The translations under genes were made by a program, and so were the position numbers. DNA of 64,000 nucleotides from positions 1-64,000 of the forward strand of contig NZ_JAEKIS010000020.1 of assembly GCF_017311415.1 (NCBI RefSeq), read 5' to 3'. This document shows, piece by piece, positions 38,677 to 48,016 of the stretch (position 1 is its first letter; each line of letters starts with the position of its first letter). This stretch comes from Salipiger abyssi (GTDB taxonomy: Bacteria; Pseudomonadota; Alphaproteobacteria; Rhodobacterales; Rhodobacteraceae). The notes beneath the pieces are model-generated. The model worked only from the letters and a program-made list of their open reading frames with translations. It searched no databases and had not been told where the DNA came from.

Positions 38677-38743
38677 AAACACTCTCCTCAACCAATGGGA
38701 GAAGGGTCTCACAGGACTCCCGTCCGCTCAAGTGAAGATGCCG

Positions 38744-39205
38744 TCACATCGGGATCGGGCGCTGTTCCTCGATGGCTTCCATGGCGAAATAGGAGGTTAC
38801 GGTCTCCAGCTCGATTTCTTCGATGAGCGTCTTATAGACCTCGTCATAGCTCATCATATCGCGGGTGATGATCTTGAGCAGGTAATCGTATTCGCCGCCG
38901 ATGCGGAAGAAGTCGATCACATCGGGGATCGACGAGACATGCTTGCGAAAGCGCTTGAGCCAATCGGCGGAGTGGTGCCGCGTCTTGATCATCACAAAAA
39001 CCACCAGCCCGGCGCCGAGCTGGTTGCGGTCGAGCACCACGGTGTGATTGCGGATCACGCCGGCGGCGTCCAGCGCCTTGAGCCGCCGCCAGCAGGCGTT
39101 TTGCGACAGGCCGACACGCTCGCTCAGCGCGCGCTGCGATTGCGACGAGTCGCGCTGGAGTTCGGCGAGAATGCGGTGATCGATCTTATCGAGTTTGAGG
39201 GGCAT
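38744..39205 (-). CDS. Lrp/AsnC-family regulator
   Basis: A 153-residue feast/famine regulator: DNA-binding head LDKIDHRILAELQRDSSQSQ and QNACWRRLKAL (1-60), and a RAM effector domain with GEYDYLLKI (about 104-112). It is divergent from the PLP-enzyme gene 108 bases away, so it probably controls that gene and the co-directional cluster behind it in response to an amino-acid-like ligand. Confidence 0.93.
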   Translation of the reverse strand: MPLKLDKIDHRILAELQRDSSQSQRALSERVGLSQNACWRRLKALDAAGVIRNHTVVLDRNQLGAGLVVFVMIKTRHHSADWLKRFRKHVSSIPDVIDFFRIGGEYDYLLKIITRDMMSYDEVYKTLIEEIELETVTSYFAMEAIEEQRPIPM

Positions 39206-39313
39206 ATATCGTTCATATGATAGAATTATAGATTCAAAAAGGTGAAAAGCTGTGAAGTTTTTTCCGTATCTCGCGTCATACTTTTTGCAAGGTAGCTGAC
39301 CAACGGAGCGGCC
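39206..39313. promoter_or_regulatory. Divergent promoter region, Lrp gene and PLP-enzyme cluster
   Basis: The 108-base gap is AT-rich. On the minus strand a perfect TATAAT lies at 39225-39230, about 20 bases before the lrp start. Rightward, the GGAG near 39305 may serve as ribosome site for ATG 39314. Lrp-type operators are loose and I cannot fix one. Confidence 0.5.
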
Positions 39314-40774
39314 ATGGCCCCCCTCGACGATTTCGCGCATTCGCTCAAACGCCCCGATCTGGTGGACTGGCTGCGCGCCGGGCTGATCGGCGAGGCGGCC
39401 CGGATCGACGGGCCGTTCGGCCCCAAGCCGCTGGTCTATGCCGATTACGTCGCCTCGGGCCGGGCGCTGACGCAGGTGGAGGATTTCATGCGCGACCGGG
39501 TGCTGCCCTATTACGCCAACAGCCACACCCAGGCCTCCTATTGCGGTGCCTTCAGTACCCGCCTGCGCGAGGCGGCGCGGGCCGAGATCGCCCGCATGAC
39601 CGGCGCCGGCGCGGGCATGAGCGTGGTCTTTGCCGGTTCGGGCACCACCGCCGGGATCAACCGTATCGTCGGGCTGCTGGACATCGCCGGCATCGCCGCG
39701 CGCGGGGGTCGCGCCGTGGCGCTGATCGGGCCGTATGAGCACCACTCCAACCTGCTGCCCTGGCGTGAGAGCGGCGCCGAGGTCATCGAGATCGCCGAGG
39801 ATGCGCAGGGCGGGCCGGATCTGGCTGCGCTTGAGCGGGCGCTCGTCGCCGCGCGGGGCGCCGATCTGATCGTCGGCAGCTTTTCCGCCGCCTCGAACGT
39901 AACCGGCATCCTCACCGACGTGGATGCGGTGACCCGGCTGCTGAAGCGTCACGGCGCCGTCTCGGTCTGGGATTACGGCGGCGGCGCGCCCTATATCGCC
40001 ATGGACATGAAGCAGGGCAGCGACGCGGAGAAAGACGCCATCGTGTTCTCGCCGCACAAGTTTCCCGGCGGTCCCGGCGCCTCGGGGGTGATGATCGTGC
40101 GCGACGCCATCGCCCGGCGGAGCACGCCGACGCTGCCCGGGGGCGGCACGGTGAGCTTTGTCTCGCCCTGGGGGCACGCCTATTCCGGCAGCCTCGCCGA
40201 CCGCGAGGAGGGCGGCACGCCCAATGTCGTCGGCGATATCCGCGTGGCGCTGGTGATGCTCATCAAGGAGGCGCTGGGGCAGGACTGGCTCGACGCCCGC
40301 CACGCCGCGCTGCGCGCCCGGGCCGAGGCGGTCTGGCGCCACAATCCGCATCTGGAGCTGCTCGGGCTGCAAGGGCCGGAGGCGCTGCCGATCTTTTCCT
40401 TCCGGGTGCGCGACGGGCAGGGCGGGCTGGTGCATCATCAGTTCTTCACCCGGCTGCTGAGCGACGTGCACGGCATTCAGGCGCGCGGTGGCTGCGCCTG
40501 CGCCGGATCCTACGCCCACCGGCTGTTGGGGCTCGACGAGGCCTCGTCCGAGGATACGTTCGATGCCATCGCCCATGGCGAGGAAGTGGCCAAGCCCGGC
40601 TGGGTACGGCTCAATTTTTCGGCACTGATGAGCGATGACAAGGCGGATATGATCATCGCCGCGGTGGACAATCTGGCCCGGGAGGCGTCAGACTATATGT
40701 CGCAGTACCGGGTCGATGCGCGGACCGCGCGTTTCGCACCCGCCGGAACCGCACAGGAGATCCTCGCATCGTGA
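39314..40774 (+). CDS. Class V PLP aminotransferase/desulfurase-like enzyme
   Basis: A 486-residue PLP enzyme of the NifS/IscS fold. H143 and H144 (EHHSN), D220 (VWDYGGG) and the PLP lysine K249 in FSPHKFPGGPGASG are in place; GGCACAGSY near 395 contains a Cys pair that could be the desulfurase-type loop. It could be a cysteine or selenocysteine lyase or a related beta-eliminating enzyme; the substrate is unknown. Its stop overlaps the MFS gene start (GTGA), and it faces the Lrp gene. Confidence 0.85.
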   Translation: MAPLDDFAHSLKRPDLVDWLRAGLIGEAARIDGPFGPKPLVYADYVASGRALTQVEDFMRDRVLPYYANSHTQASYCGAFSTRLREAARAEIARMTGAGAGMSVVFAGSGTTAGINRIVGLLDIAGIAARGGRAVALIGPYEHHSNLLPWRESGAEVIEIAEDAQGGPDLAALERALVAARGADLIVGSFSAASNVTGILTDVDAVTRLLKRHGAVSVWDYGGGAPYIAMDMKQGSDAEKDAIVFSPHKFPGGPGASGVMIVRDAIARRSTPTLPGGGTVSFVSPWGHAYSGSLADREEGGTPNVVGDIRVALVMLIKEALGQDWLDARHAALRARAEAVWRHNPHLELLGLQGPEALPIFSFRVRDGQGGLVHHQFFTRLLSDVHGIQARGGCACAGSYAHRLLGLDEASSEDTFDAIAHGEEVAKPGWVRLNFSALMSDDKADMIIAAVDNLAREASDYMSQYRVDARTARFAPAGTAQEILAS

Positions 40775-42114
40775 CCGTGACCAGCCCGCTCGCCAATCGC
40801 GCCTTCCGCACCCTTTTCGCCGCCCAGGTCTGTTCGCTGCTCGCGGTCGGCCTGCTGACCGTGGCGCTGTCGCTGATGGCCTACGAGATCGGCGGGCCGG
40901 CGGCGGGTGGGCGCGTTCTCGGGCTGCTGCTGGCACTGAAGATGGTGGCGTATGTCGGGCTCGCGCCCTTTGCCGAGAGCCTGCTTGGCGCGCTGCCGCG
41001 CAAACGCGCGATGGTGGGGCTGGATTTCGGTCGCATGCTGCTGCTGATCCCGATGGTCTTAGTCTCGCAGACCTGGGAGATCGCGACGCTCGCCTTTCTG
41101 TTCTTCGTGCTGGCCTCGGGTTTCACACCGCTCTTTCAGTCGGTGATCCCCGATGTGCTGCCGGAGGAGGAGACATATACCAAAGCGCTGGCCTGGTCAC
41201 GCATCGCCTACACGCTGGAATCGGTGCTGAGCCCGGTGATCGCGGCGGCGGTGCTGAAGCTCGTGGCGCCCGAGGCGCTGTTCCTCTGTGCAGCACTTTC
41301 GTTCCTGGGCTCGGTCGTCTTCCTGCTCGCCACGCGCTTTCCGCCCAAGGGCCATGCCGAGCGCAAGGGGCCGTTCCTGACCCGCGCGTTGCGGGGCATG
41401 AAGATCTATGCCCGCACGCCCCGGTTGCGGGGGCTCTTCCTGCTGAATTTCGCGCTGTCGCTGGCCATGGCCTGGGTGCTGGTCAACTCGGTGGTCTACG
41501 CCGGCGCAAGGCTGGGCGATGCCGAGGGGCTCTATCCGGTGCTGATGGCGGGCTACGGTTTCGGCGCGGCGCTGGGGGCGATCTTTGTGCCGCGCCTGGT
41601 GCGCCATACCGGTGAACGCCAGGCGATGCTCGCCGGCATCTTTGCCTTCGCGGTCTCCGGCGCGGTCTTTGCGCTCATCCCGCAGCCGCCGCTGGCCGGG
41701 CTGCTGGTCATCTGGGCGGCCTTCGGCCTGGCCTCGTCGCTGGTGCTGACGCCCGGCGGGCTGGTGATCACCCGCTCGGCGGCGCGCGCGGATCGGGCGG
41801 CGGTCTTTGCGGCGCAGTTCTCGCTCAGCCATGGCGGCTGGCTGGTCGCCTATCCGCTGGCCGGCTGGCTCGCCAGCCTGCTGACGCTGGAACAGGCGAT
41901 GCTGGCGCTTTCGCTGCTCGCGGCGCTGGTGGCGCTCATCGCCACCCGCGTCTGGCCGGCGCGCGATCCGCTGGAGCGCGCGCATGACCACCCCGAACTG
42001 CCCGCAAATCACCCGCATCTGCGCAACCATCCCGGGCATGGGCCGCGCCATCGCCACGCCCATGCCTATCACATAGACGAGCTGCATCCGACTTGGGCAA
42101 AAACATCCCATTGA
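40771..42114 (+). CDS. MFS transporter with His-rich tail
   Basis: A 447-residue inner-membrane carrier with about 12 helices, beginning PLANRAFRTLFAAQVCSLLAVGLL. The tail (about 415-440) is His-rich (NHPHLRNHPGHGPRHRHAHAYH), suggesting metal binding. It starts from GTG with a four-base overlap with the PLP-enzyme gene, so both act together; export of a product or import of a substrate are both possible. Confidence 0.87.
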   Translation: MTVTSPLANRAFRTLFAAQVCSLLAVGLLTVALSLMAYEIGGPAAGGRVLGLLLALKMVAYVGLAPFAESLLGALPRKRAMVGLDFGRMLLLIPMVLVSQTWEIATLAFLFFVLASGFTPLFQSVIPDVLPEEETYTKALAWSRIAYTLESVLSPVIAAAVLKLVAPEALFLCAALSFLGSVVFLLATRFPPKGHAERKGPFLTRALRGMKIYARTPRLRGLFLLNFALSLAMAWVLVNSVVYAGARLGDAEGLYPVLMAGYGFGAALGAIFVPRLVRHTGERQAMLAGIFAFAVSGAVFALIPQPPLAGLLVIWAAFGLASSLVLTPGGLVITRSAARADRAAVFAAQFSLSHGGWLVAYPLAGWLASLLTLEQAMLALSLLAALVALIATRVWPARDPLERAHDHPELPANHPHLRNHPGHGPRHRHAHAYHIDELHPTWAKTSH

Positions 42115-42165
42115 GCCCCTTGTTGATGCTGAACCGCGACACGTTTTTCCTCTAGGATGATTCGT

Positions 42166-43629
42166 ATGCACACGAACGACACATCTCCAATCGACGCGCA
42201 GGGCCTCGAGGCGCTTGAGGCCCGGCTTCACGAAGACCTCGGTTTTCTCTGCTATCCCGGCAAGGACTGGGTGCCGGCGCGGGAGGGCGTGACGGATGTG
42301 GTGATCATCGGCGGCGGCATGTGCGGCATGGTGGCCTGGCTCGGCCTGCAAACCGGCGGCGTGCGCAATATCCGCGTGCTCGACCGCAGCCCCGAGGGGC
42401 TGGAAGGGCCCTGGCTCAACTATGCCCGCATGGAGACGCTGCGCTCGCCGAAAACCCTGACCGGTCCGGCCTTCGGCCTCGGTCCGCTGACCTTTCAGGC
42501 CTGGTATCGCGCTCAGCACGGCACGGAAGCCTGGGAAAAGATGGACAAGATCCCGCGCCCGATGTGGATGGACTACCTGCGCTGGTATCGCAAGGCGCTG
42601 AACGTGCCGGTGGAAAACGGCGTCTCGGTCGACAAGGTCGAGCCCGAGGGCGATCTGCTGCGGCTTACCGTGTCGGGGGCCGAGGAGGGCACGATCCTCT
42701 GCCGCAAGCTGGTCTTTGCCACCGGGCGCGACGGCACCGGCGGGCCGAACATTCCCGGCTTCATCAAGGATCTGCCGCGCCGCTTCTGGGCGCATAGCGC
42801 CGACGAGATCGACTTCGACGCGCTCAAGGGCAAGCGCGTGGCGGTGATCGGGGTGGGCGCCTCGGCGGTCGACAACGCGGCGGAGGCGCTGGAGCACGGC
42901 GCCGCCGAGGTGCGCCATGTGATCCGCCGCAAGGAGATGCCGACGATCAACAAGATGATGGGCATCGGCAGTTTCGGCTTCACGGCCGGCTTCGCCGATC
43001 TTCCCGACGAATGGCGCTGGCGCTTCATGCAGTACAGCTTTGCCACCCAGACGCCGCCGCCGCATGGCTCGACCCTGCGGGTGAGCCGCCACAAGAACGC
43101 GCATTTCCATTTCGGCAAGGCGACGACAAGGATCGAGCAGCGCGGTGACGAGGTCGAGGTGCATTTCGCAGACGGCACATCCTATGTTGCGGATTTCGTC
43201 ATCCTCGGCACCGGGTTCGTCATCGACCCGATGGCGCGCACCGAGTTCGGCGATGTGGCGGGCAAGATCCTTCTGTGGCAGGATGTCTACACCCCGCCGG
43301 AGGGTGAGGAGAACGCCGATCTGGGCCGTTTTCCCTATCTCAACCCGGATTTCACCTTTCGCGAGAAGGTGCCGGGCGAGGTGCCCTGGCTGAGCAAGGT
43401 CTATTGTTTCAACTACGGCGCCTCGGCGAGTCTCGGGAAGGTCTCGGGCGATATTCCGGGCGTGTCCGAAGGCGCGGCCTGGCTGTCGCGGGCGATGGCG
43501 GCGACGCTGTATGCCGAGGATCTGGAGACGCACTGGCAGGACATGCTGGATTACGAAACACCCGAGCTCGACGGCAGCGAGTGGGAACCGACCCCGCTGC
43601 CGCAGCCGGCGGAAGGACAGGTGGCATGA
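42166..43629 (+). CDS. FAD/NAD(P)-dependent monooxygenase-like enzyme
   Basis: A 487-residue flavoprotein. FAD binding is at IIGGGMCGMVAW (about 48-58), the NAD(P)H site at VIGVGASAVDNA (about 228-239), and ATGRDGTGG marks the linker. This order is that of flavin-containing or Baeyer-Villiger-type N/C-oxygenases, though the classic BVMO fingerprint is not obvious. ATG 42166 has AGGA at a good distance; ATG 42157 overlaps it. The stop overlaps the next gene by four bases. It starts 51 bases after the MFS gene. Confidence 0.83.
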   Translation: MHTNDTSPIDAQGLEALEARLHEDLGFLCYPGKDWVPAREGVTDVVIIGGGMCGMVAWLGLQTGGVRNIRVLDRSPEGLEGPWLNYARMETLRSPKTLTGPAFGLGPLTFQAWYRAQHGTEAWEKMDKIPRPMWMDYLRWYRKALNVPVENGVSVDKVEPEGDLLRLTVSGAEEGTILCRKLVFATGRDGTGGPNIPGFIKDLPRRFWAHSADEIDFDALKGKRVAVIGVGASAVDNAAEALEHGAAEVRHVIRRKEMPTINKMMGIGSFGFTAGFADLPDEWRWRFMQYSFATQTPPPHGSTLRVSRHKNAHFHFGKATTRIEQRGDEVEVHFADGTSYVADFVILGTGFVIDPMARTEFGDVAGKILLWQDVYTPPEGEENADLGRFPYLNPDFTFREKVPGEVPWLSKVYCFNYGASASLGKVSGDIPGVSEGAAWLSRAMAATLYAEDLETHWQDMLDYETPELDGSEWEPTPLPQPAEGQVA

Positions 43630-44105
43630 GCATTTTCGACAGCACGACGCTGAAGGCGGCGGGCATCGCACAGGGTCCGGTAGCGGCCGCCGTCGAGACC
43701 CGCGCCAAGATCATCGAGGCGACCCAGGCCGCCGAGGACGCGGTGCTGAGCCCGCGCGATCCCGGCGCCTTCCCGCACGATCTGCGTGCAGCCCTTGCGG
43801 CACGGCTCGCCACGGCGGGCGGCGAGCCGGCGCTGGCCGAGCGCTATCTCGACAAGGCCGGCGCCATGGTGGCGCTGGCCGATCCGGCGCGCGATGGCGT
43901 GGCCGAGGGGTTTGGCACGGTCGTGGCGTTTTTCGACAAGGCCGCCAACCGGACCCGCGACATAGCCGCCGAAGACATCTCTTCGCTTCAGGCCGAGGGA
44001 ATTGCGGATGCGGATATCGTCCGGCTCTGCGAGCTCAGCGCCTTCATGGCCTATCAGCTACGCGTCGTGGCCGGGCTGCGCCTGATGAAAGGGGAAGCGG
44101 CATGA
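43626..44105 (+). CDS. Carboxymuconolactone-decarboxylase-like companion protein
   Basis: A 159-residue helical protein. AERYLDKAGAMVALADPARDGVAEGFGTVVAFFDKA and the closing LCELSAFMAYQLRVVAGLRLM resemble the AhpD/CMD helical fold, but the redox CxxC pair is absent. ATGA overlaps link it to the monooxygenase before it and the CxxC-bearing AhpD-like protein after it, so it probably forms a complex with the latter. Confidence 0.65.
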   Translation: MSIFDSTTLKAAGIAQGPVAAAVETRAKIIEATQAAEDAVLSPRDPGAFPHDLRAALAARLATAGGEPALAERYLDKAGAMVALADPARDGVAEGFGTVVAFFDKAANRTRDIAAEDISSLQAEGIADADIVRLCELSAFMAYQLRVVAGLRLMKGEAA

Positions 44106-44689
44106 GCCGGATCGTTCACAAGTTCACCCGCAAAGTGCCGCACTGGCAGCCGCGCGTTACCCCGGTGAAGCTGGACGAGGCCACCGAGGAACAGCTCGAT
44201 GCGCTTCAGGTGACGCCGTCGAACACCAAGGTCTCTGAGTATGTGCTGACGCTGGCGCATGACGTGGAGAGCCTCAAGGTGCGCTCGCCGCTCTTCAACG
44301 CGATCATGTACGACCCCGGCGGCATGAGCCGGGCAGAGCGCGAGCTCGGCGCCATCGGCGCCAGCATGGTCAACCGCTGCATCTACTGCGCCGCCGTGCA
44401 TGCGGACCGCCACGCCAAGCTTGAGAAGGATACGTCGGTCACCGACGAACTTTTCGAAAAAGGTGAGAAGGCCGATCTAAGCCCCCGCAATCGCGCGATT
44501 TTCGACTTTGCGCGCAAGCTGTCGGAAAGCCCGGTGGATGCCGCGCCCGAAGACATGGCCAGGCTGCGCGCGGCGGGTCTCAGCGACGAGGAAATCCTCG
44601 ACCTGATCCTCTCTGCGGCGCTGTTCGGCTGGGCCAACCGGCTGATGCATGTGCTGGGCGATCCGGTGCGGCAGGAGGTGCCCGTATGA
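44102..44689 (+). CDS. AhpD-like peroxidase-related protein
   Basis: A 195-residue CMD/AhpD-fold protein. The redox motif CIYCAAVH (C93, C96, H100) with H104 is complete, as in peroxidase-related enzymes. It may reduce a peroxide made by the flavin monooxygenase. It starts and ends in four-base overlaps inside the operon. Confidence 0.87.
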   Translation: MSRIVHKFTRKVPHWQPRVTPVKLDEATEEQLDALQVTPSNTKVSEYVLTLAHDVESLKVRSPLFNAIMYDPGGMSRAERELGAIGASMVNRCIYCAAVHADRHAKLEKDTSVTDELFEKGEKADLSPRNRAIFDFARKLSESPVDAAPEDMARLRAAGLSDEEILDLILSAALFGWANRLMHVLGDPVRQEVPV

Positions 44690-45786
44690 GCGCCAAAGTC
44701 GGCATCGCAGGCGCGGGCTCCATCGCGTTCGGCACGGCGGCGCTGCTGCATCAGAACGGTCACGACCCGATGCTGTGGTCGCCGTCGGGTGCCTCGACGG
44801 CTGCGCTGCAAGACGGGTTGCTGACCGCCACCGGCGCCATCGAGACGCAGTTCGACCCGCGCGTCGCGGCCTCGGCGCAGCAACTGGCCGAGGAAAACGA
44901 CGTGCTGCTGATCGCGCTGCCGGGCTATGGCCACAAGGCCGTGTTCTACGCGCTGGCGCCGCATATCCGCGCTGGCCAGCACATCCTCATCAGTTCGCAC
45001 GCCTCGCTCGGCGCGGTCTATCTGATGCAGGCACTTGCCGCGCGCGGCGTGGAGGCCGCCGTGACCGCCTGGGGCACCACGGTTGTGACCGGACGACGGG
45101 GCGAGGGGGCCAGCGTGCAGGTCAATACCGTGCGCAAGAAGGTCGATCTCTGCACCGTGCCCGAGACTCGCAGCGATTGCGCCCGCGCGGTCTGCACCAC
45201 GCTTTTCGGCGATGTCTTTGTGCCGCGCGACGGGCTGCTGGCGATCTCGCTGTCCAATCTCAACCCGCAGAACCACCTCGGCATCGCGCTTGGCAATATC
45301 ACCCGCATGGAGCGCGGCGAGATCTGGAGCCAGGGCCAGAACGTCACCCCCAAGGTGGGCGCGCTGCTGGAGGCGCTGGATCTGGAGCGGCTGGCCATCG
45401 CCGGGGCGCTGGGGCTGAAGACCAAGACGATCTTCGAGCATTTCAGCCAGAGCTTTCATGTGCCGATCTCCACGATCTCGGAGATGAACCAACAGATGCA
45501 CGCGCAGGGCAATGGCGGCACAGGGCCTGCCACCGCCGACAGCCGCTATGTCACCGAGGATGTGCCTTACGGGCTGCAACTCACCGCCATTCTGGGGCGG
45601 CTCACCGGCCATCCGGCAGAGCTGCACGATGCGGGGATCAAGATCTTCTCCGCCATGTATGCCCGCGATTTCGCGCATGAAAACGATCTTCTGAATGCGC
45701 TGGAGCTGGATCGCTACAGCCTCGACGATCTGCGCCAGGCCGCCCGTACCGGCCTGCTGCGGAAGACGCCGGAACCGGCGTCGTGA
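44686..45786 (+). CDS. Opine (octopine/nopaline)-dehydrogenase-like enzyme
   Basis: A 366-residue NAD(P)-dependent oxidoreductase. The Rossmann start GIAGAGSIAFGTAALL and the block LSNLNPQNHLGIALGNITRME, with the conserved N-P-x-x-H, define the octopine-dehydrogenase family, which joins or splits N-(carboxyalkyl) amino acids. It is translationally coupled to the AhpD-like gene. Its presence beside an importer suggests degradation of an opine-like compound. Confidence 0.85.
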   Translation: MSAKVGIAGAGSIAFGTAALLHQNGHDPMLWSPSGASTAALQDGLLTATGAIETQFDPRVAASAQQLAEENDVLLIALPGYGHKAVFYALAPHIRAGQHILISSHASLGAVYLMQALAARGVEAAVTAWGTTVVTGRRGEGASVQVNTVRKKVDLCTVPETRSDCARAVCTTLFGDVFVPRDGLLAISLSNLNPQNHLGIALGNITRMERGEIWSQGQNVTPKVGALLEALDLERLAIAGALGLKTKTIFEHFSQSFHVPISTISEMNQQMHAQGNGGTGPATADSRYVTEDVPYGLQLTAILGRLTGHPAELHDAGIKIFSAMYARDFAHENDLLNALELDRYSLDDLRQAARTGLLRKTPEPAS

Positions 45787-45843
45787 CCCCGACGATACGG
45801 CAAAGAAACGACAAATAACCAACCCAACACGGAGACGCGCACC

Positions 45844-46950
45844 ATGAGCAAGCTCATCCTCAACCGCCGCAAACTGCTGACCACCGCCGCCATGACCGGC
45901 GCCGCGCTGGCCAGCCCCGCCTATCTGCGCCGCGCACATGCGCAGGGCGGCGAGGTCAATATCTGGACCTATAACGATTTCGTCCCGGCGGCCTTCAAGG
46001 AGCAGTTCGAGGCCGAAACCGGCATCAAGATCAACATCCGTCTGGTCGACGACCAGGGCAAGCAGTTCAGCCTGCTCGCCGCCGAGGCGCCGAACCCGAC
46101 GGTGGACATCATGACCGTCGCGGGCCACCGCTTCCTCCAGTTCATCGACAGCGACCTTCTGGCGCCGCTCGACACCGACCGGATGAGCAACTGGGGCAAC
46201 ATCAACCCGACCTTCTCGGAAAGCGACTGGGCCACGATCAACGGCCACAAATGGGGCGCGCCGATCCTGTCGGGCATGGAAGTGCTGGCCTACAACACCG
46301 ACTATGTCACGCCGGAAGAGGCCGAGAGCTGGGACACACTCTTCAGCGAGAAATACAAGGGCCAGACCGCCTATGTCATCCAGGACATGATGTCGATCGT
46401 CATGCTCATGAAGGGTTACGACGGCAATATGGTCCAATATCTGGGCGACCCGGAAAAGGCCGAGGCCATCGTGAAGGAAGCCCGCGATTTCCTCATCGAG
46501 AAAAAGCCGCTGGTGCGGAAATACTACGATGGCGGCGCCGAGGTGCAGCAGATGTTCGTCAACCAGGACATCATGCTGGGTCACAGCTGGAACGGCCCGG
46601 CGGCGGCGCTGATCAACGACGGCTTCCCGCTTGGCATGTCGATCCCGAAAGAGGGCTCTTACGGCTTTGTCTACACTTACAATATCGCCAAGAACTGCCC
46701 GAACCCGGACAACGCCTATACCTTCCTGAATGCCATCCTCGCCTCGCCCGAGATCGGTGCGGCGATGACCAAGGCGTCGGGCTTCATCTCGACCTACAAG
46801 GGCGCGTCGGAATATCTGACCGATCTGGAGAAGAAATCCACGTCCTTCCCGGACGAGCAGCTGGCCAATCTCCAGTTCTTCCGCGCCGAGGCCAACGAGA
46901 TGAAATACGGCTTCGTCGATCCGGCCGTGGAGGCCATCAAGGCCGCCTGA
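45844..46950 (+). CDS. ABC substrate-binding protein, PotD-like
   Basis: A 368-residue periplasmic binding protein. The leader NRRKLLTTAAMTGAALASPAYLRRAHA has a twin-arginine look and cleaves after AHA. The mature start EVNIWTYNDFVPAAFKEQFEAETGIKI is that of polyamine/opine binders (PotD/SBP_bac_8). It begins the importer block, 57 bases after the opine-dehydrogenase-like gene. Confidence 0.9.
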   Translation: MSKLILNRRKLLTTAAMTGAALASPAYLRRAHAQGGEVNIWTYNDFVPAAFKEQFEAETGIKINIRLVDDQGKQFSLLAAEAPNPTVDIMTVAGHRFLQFIDSDLLAPLDTDRMSNWGNINPTFSESDWATINGHKWGAPILSGMEVLAYNTDYVTPEEAESWDTLFSEKYKGQTAYVIQDMMSIVMLMKGYDGNMVQYLGDPEKAEAIVKEARDFLIEKKPLVRKYYDGGAEVQQMFVNQDIMLGHSWNGPAAALINDGFPLGMSIPKEGSYGFVYTYNIAKNCPNPDNAYTFLNAILASPEIGAAMTKASGFISTYKGASEYLTDLEKKSTSFPDEQLANLQFFRAEANEMKYGFVDPAVEAIKAA

Positions 46951-47029
46951 GCCATCGGACCGCAGCCCCGTCCGCGCCTGTCCGGCGTGGGCGGGGCTTT
47001 CGACAAGCCTTTCGAAAGGGCACAATACC

Positions 47030-48016
47030 ATGACCTATGACGCATCCGCGCGCGAAGACCGCGGTGCCGTCCCGGCCGCTGGAGGCGAGCGCACCTTCTG
47101 GGGGCGGCTGGCCTCCTGGGCGCCCTACAGGGCGCTGGTGCAGCTCGCCACCGCCACGCCGCGCCGTCAGTTCCTGATCCTTGCCGCCTTGCCCGTGCTC
47201 TGGGTGCTGACCCAGCATCTGGGACCGATGCTGCAAATGCTCCGCGTGTCGCTGACCGACGCCTATCCGGTCGCCGTGGGCACAGAGCAGCATTTCACCT
47301 TCGACAACTACCTGCGCTTCTTCGGCGACCGGCTGTTCTGGATGCCGTTCTTCCGCACGCTGGGCTTTGCCTTCGTCTTCACCCTCTGCACGCTGATCCT
47401 GACCTATCCGGTGGCCTATTTCCTGGCGCGCCATGTCAGCCCCAAGAACCGCATGCTGCTGCTTTTGATGCTGCTCATCCCGTTCTGGGTGGGCGAGATC
47501 GTGCGCACCTATGCGATCATGATCCTGTTGGGCAATACCGGCGCGGTGAACCTCGTGCTGAAATGGCTGGGGCTGATCGACCGGCCTATCCCCTTCATGT
47601 ACACGAGCTTTTCCATGGGCGTCGGCATCGTCTATCTGACCGCGCTTTACATGCTGCTGCCGCTCTATTCGGCGCTGGAGAAGCTGCCGAAATCGCTGAA
47701 CGAGGCCGCCGCCGATCTCGGCGCGGGTGCCTGGACGCGGTTCCGCCGCGTGACGCTGCCGCTGACCATCGAAGGGATCTCCTCGGGCTGCACGCTGGTC
47801 TTCCTGATCTCGACGGGGTTCTACGCCACGCCGGTGTTGCTGGGCGGGCCCTCGACCACGGTGTTCGCCGAGACAATCGCCGGGTTCTTCCACGTCGCGG
47901 GTGACGAATGGCCCACGGGGGCTGCCTTTGCGGTGATCATGTTCCTCGCGGCGCTGATCCTCACCACGCTGTTCCAGAAACTCATGACCAGCCTGCGCAA
48001 GGGAGATGCGAAATGA
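47030..48016 (+). CDS. ABC permease, PotB-like
   Basis: A 328-residue inner-membrane permease with six helices and the coupling (EAA) loop LNEAAADLGAGAWTRFRRVTLPL. PotB-type spacing and its partner PotC-like gene, which overlaps by four bases (ATGA), support a heterodimeric channel. An AAAGG site precedes the start. Confidence 0.93.
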   Translation: MTYDASAREDRGAVPAAGGERTFWGRLASWAPYRALVQLATATPRRQFLILAALPVLWVLTQHLGPMLQMLRVSLTDAYPVAVGTEQHFTFDNYLRFFGDRLFWMPFFRTLGFAFVFTLCTLILTYPVAYFLARHVSPKNRMLLLLMLLIPFWVGEIVRTYAIMILLGNTGAVNLVLKWLGLIDRPIPFMYTSFSMGVGIVYLTALYMLLPLYSALEKLPKSLNEAAADLGAGAWTRFRRVTLPLTIEGISSGCTLVFLISTGFYATPVLLGGPSTTVFAETIAGFFHVAGDEWPTGAAFAVIMFLAALILTTLFQKLMTSLRKGDAK

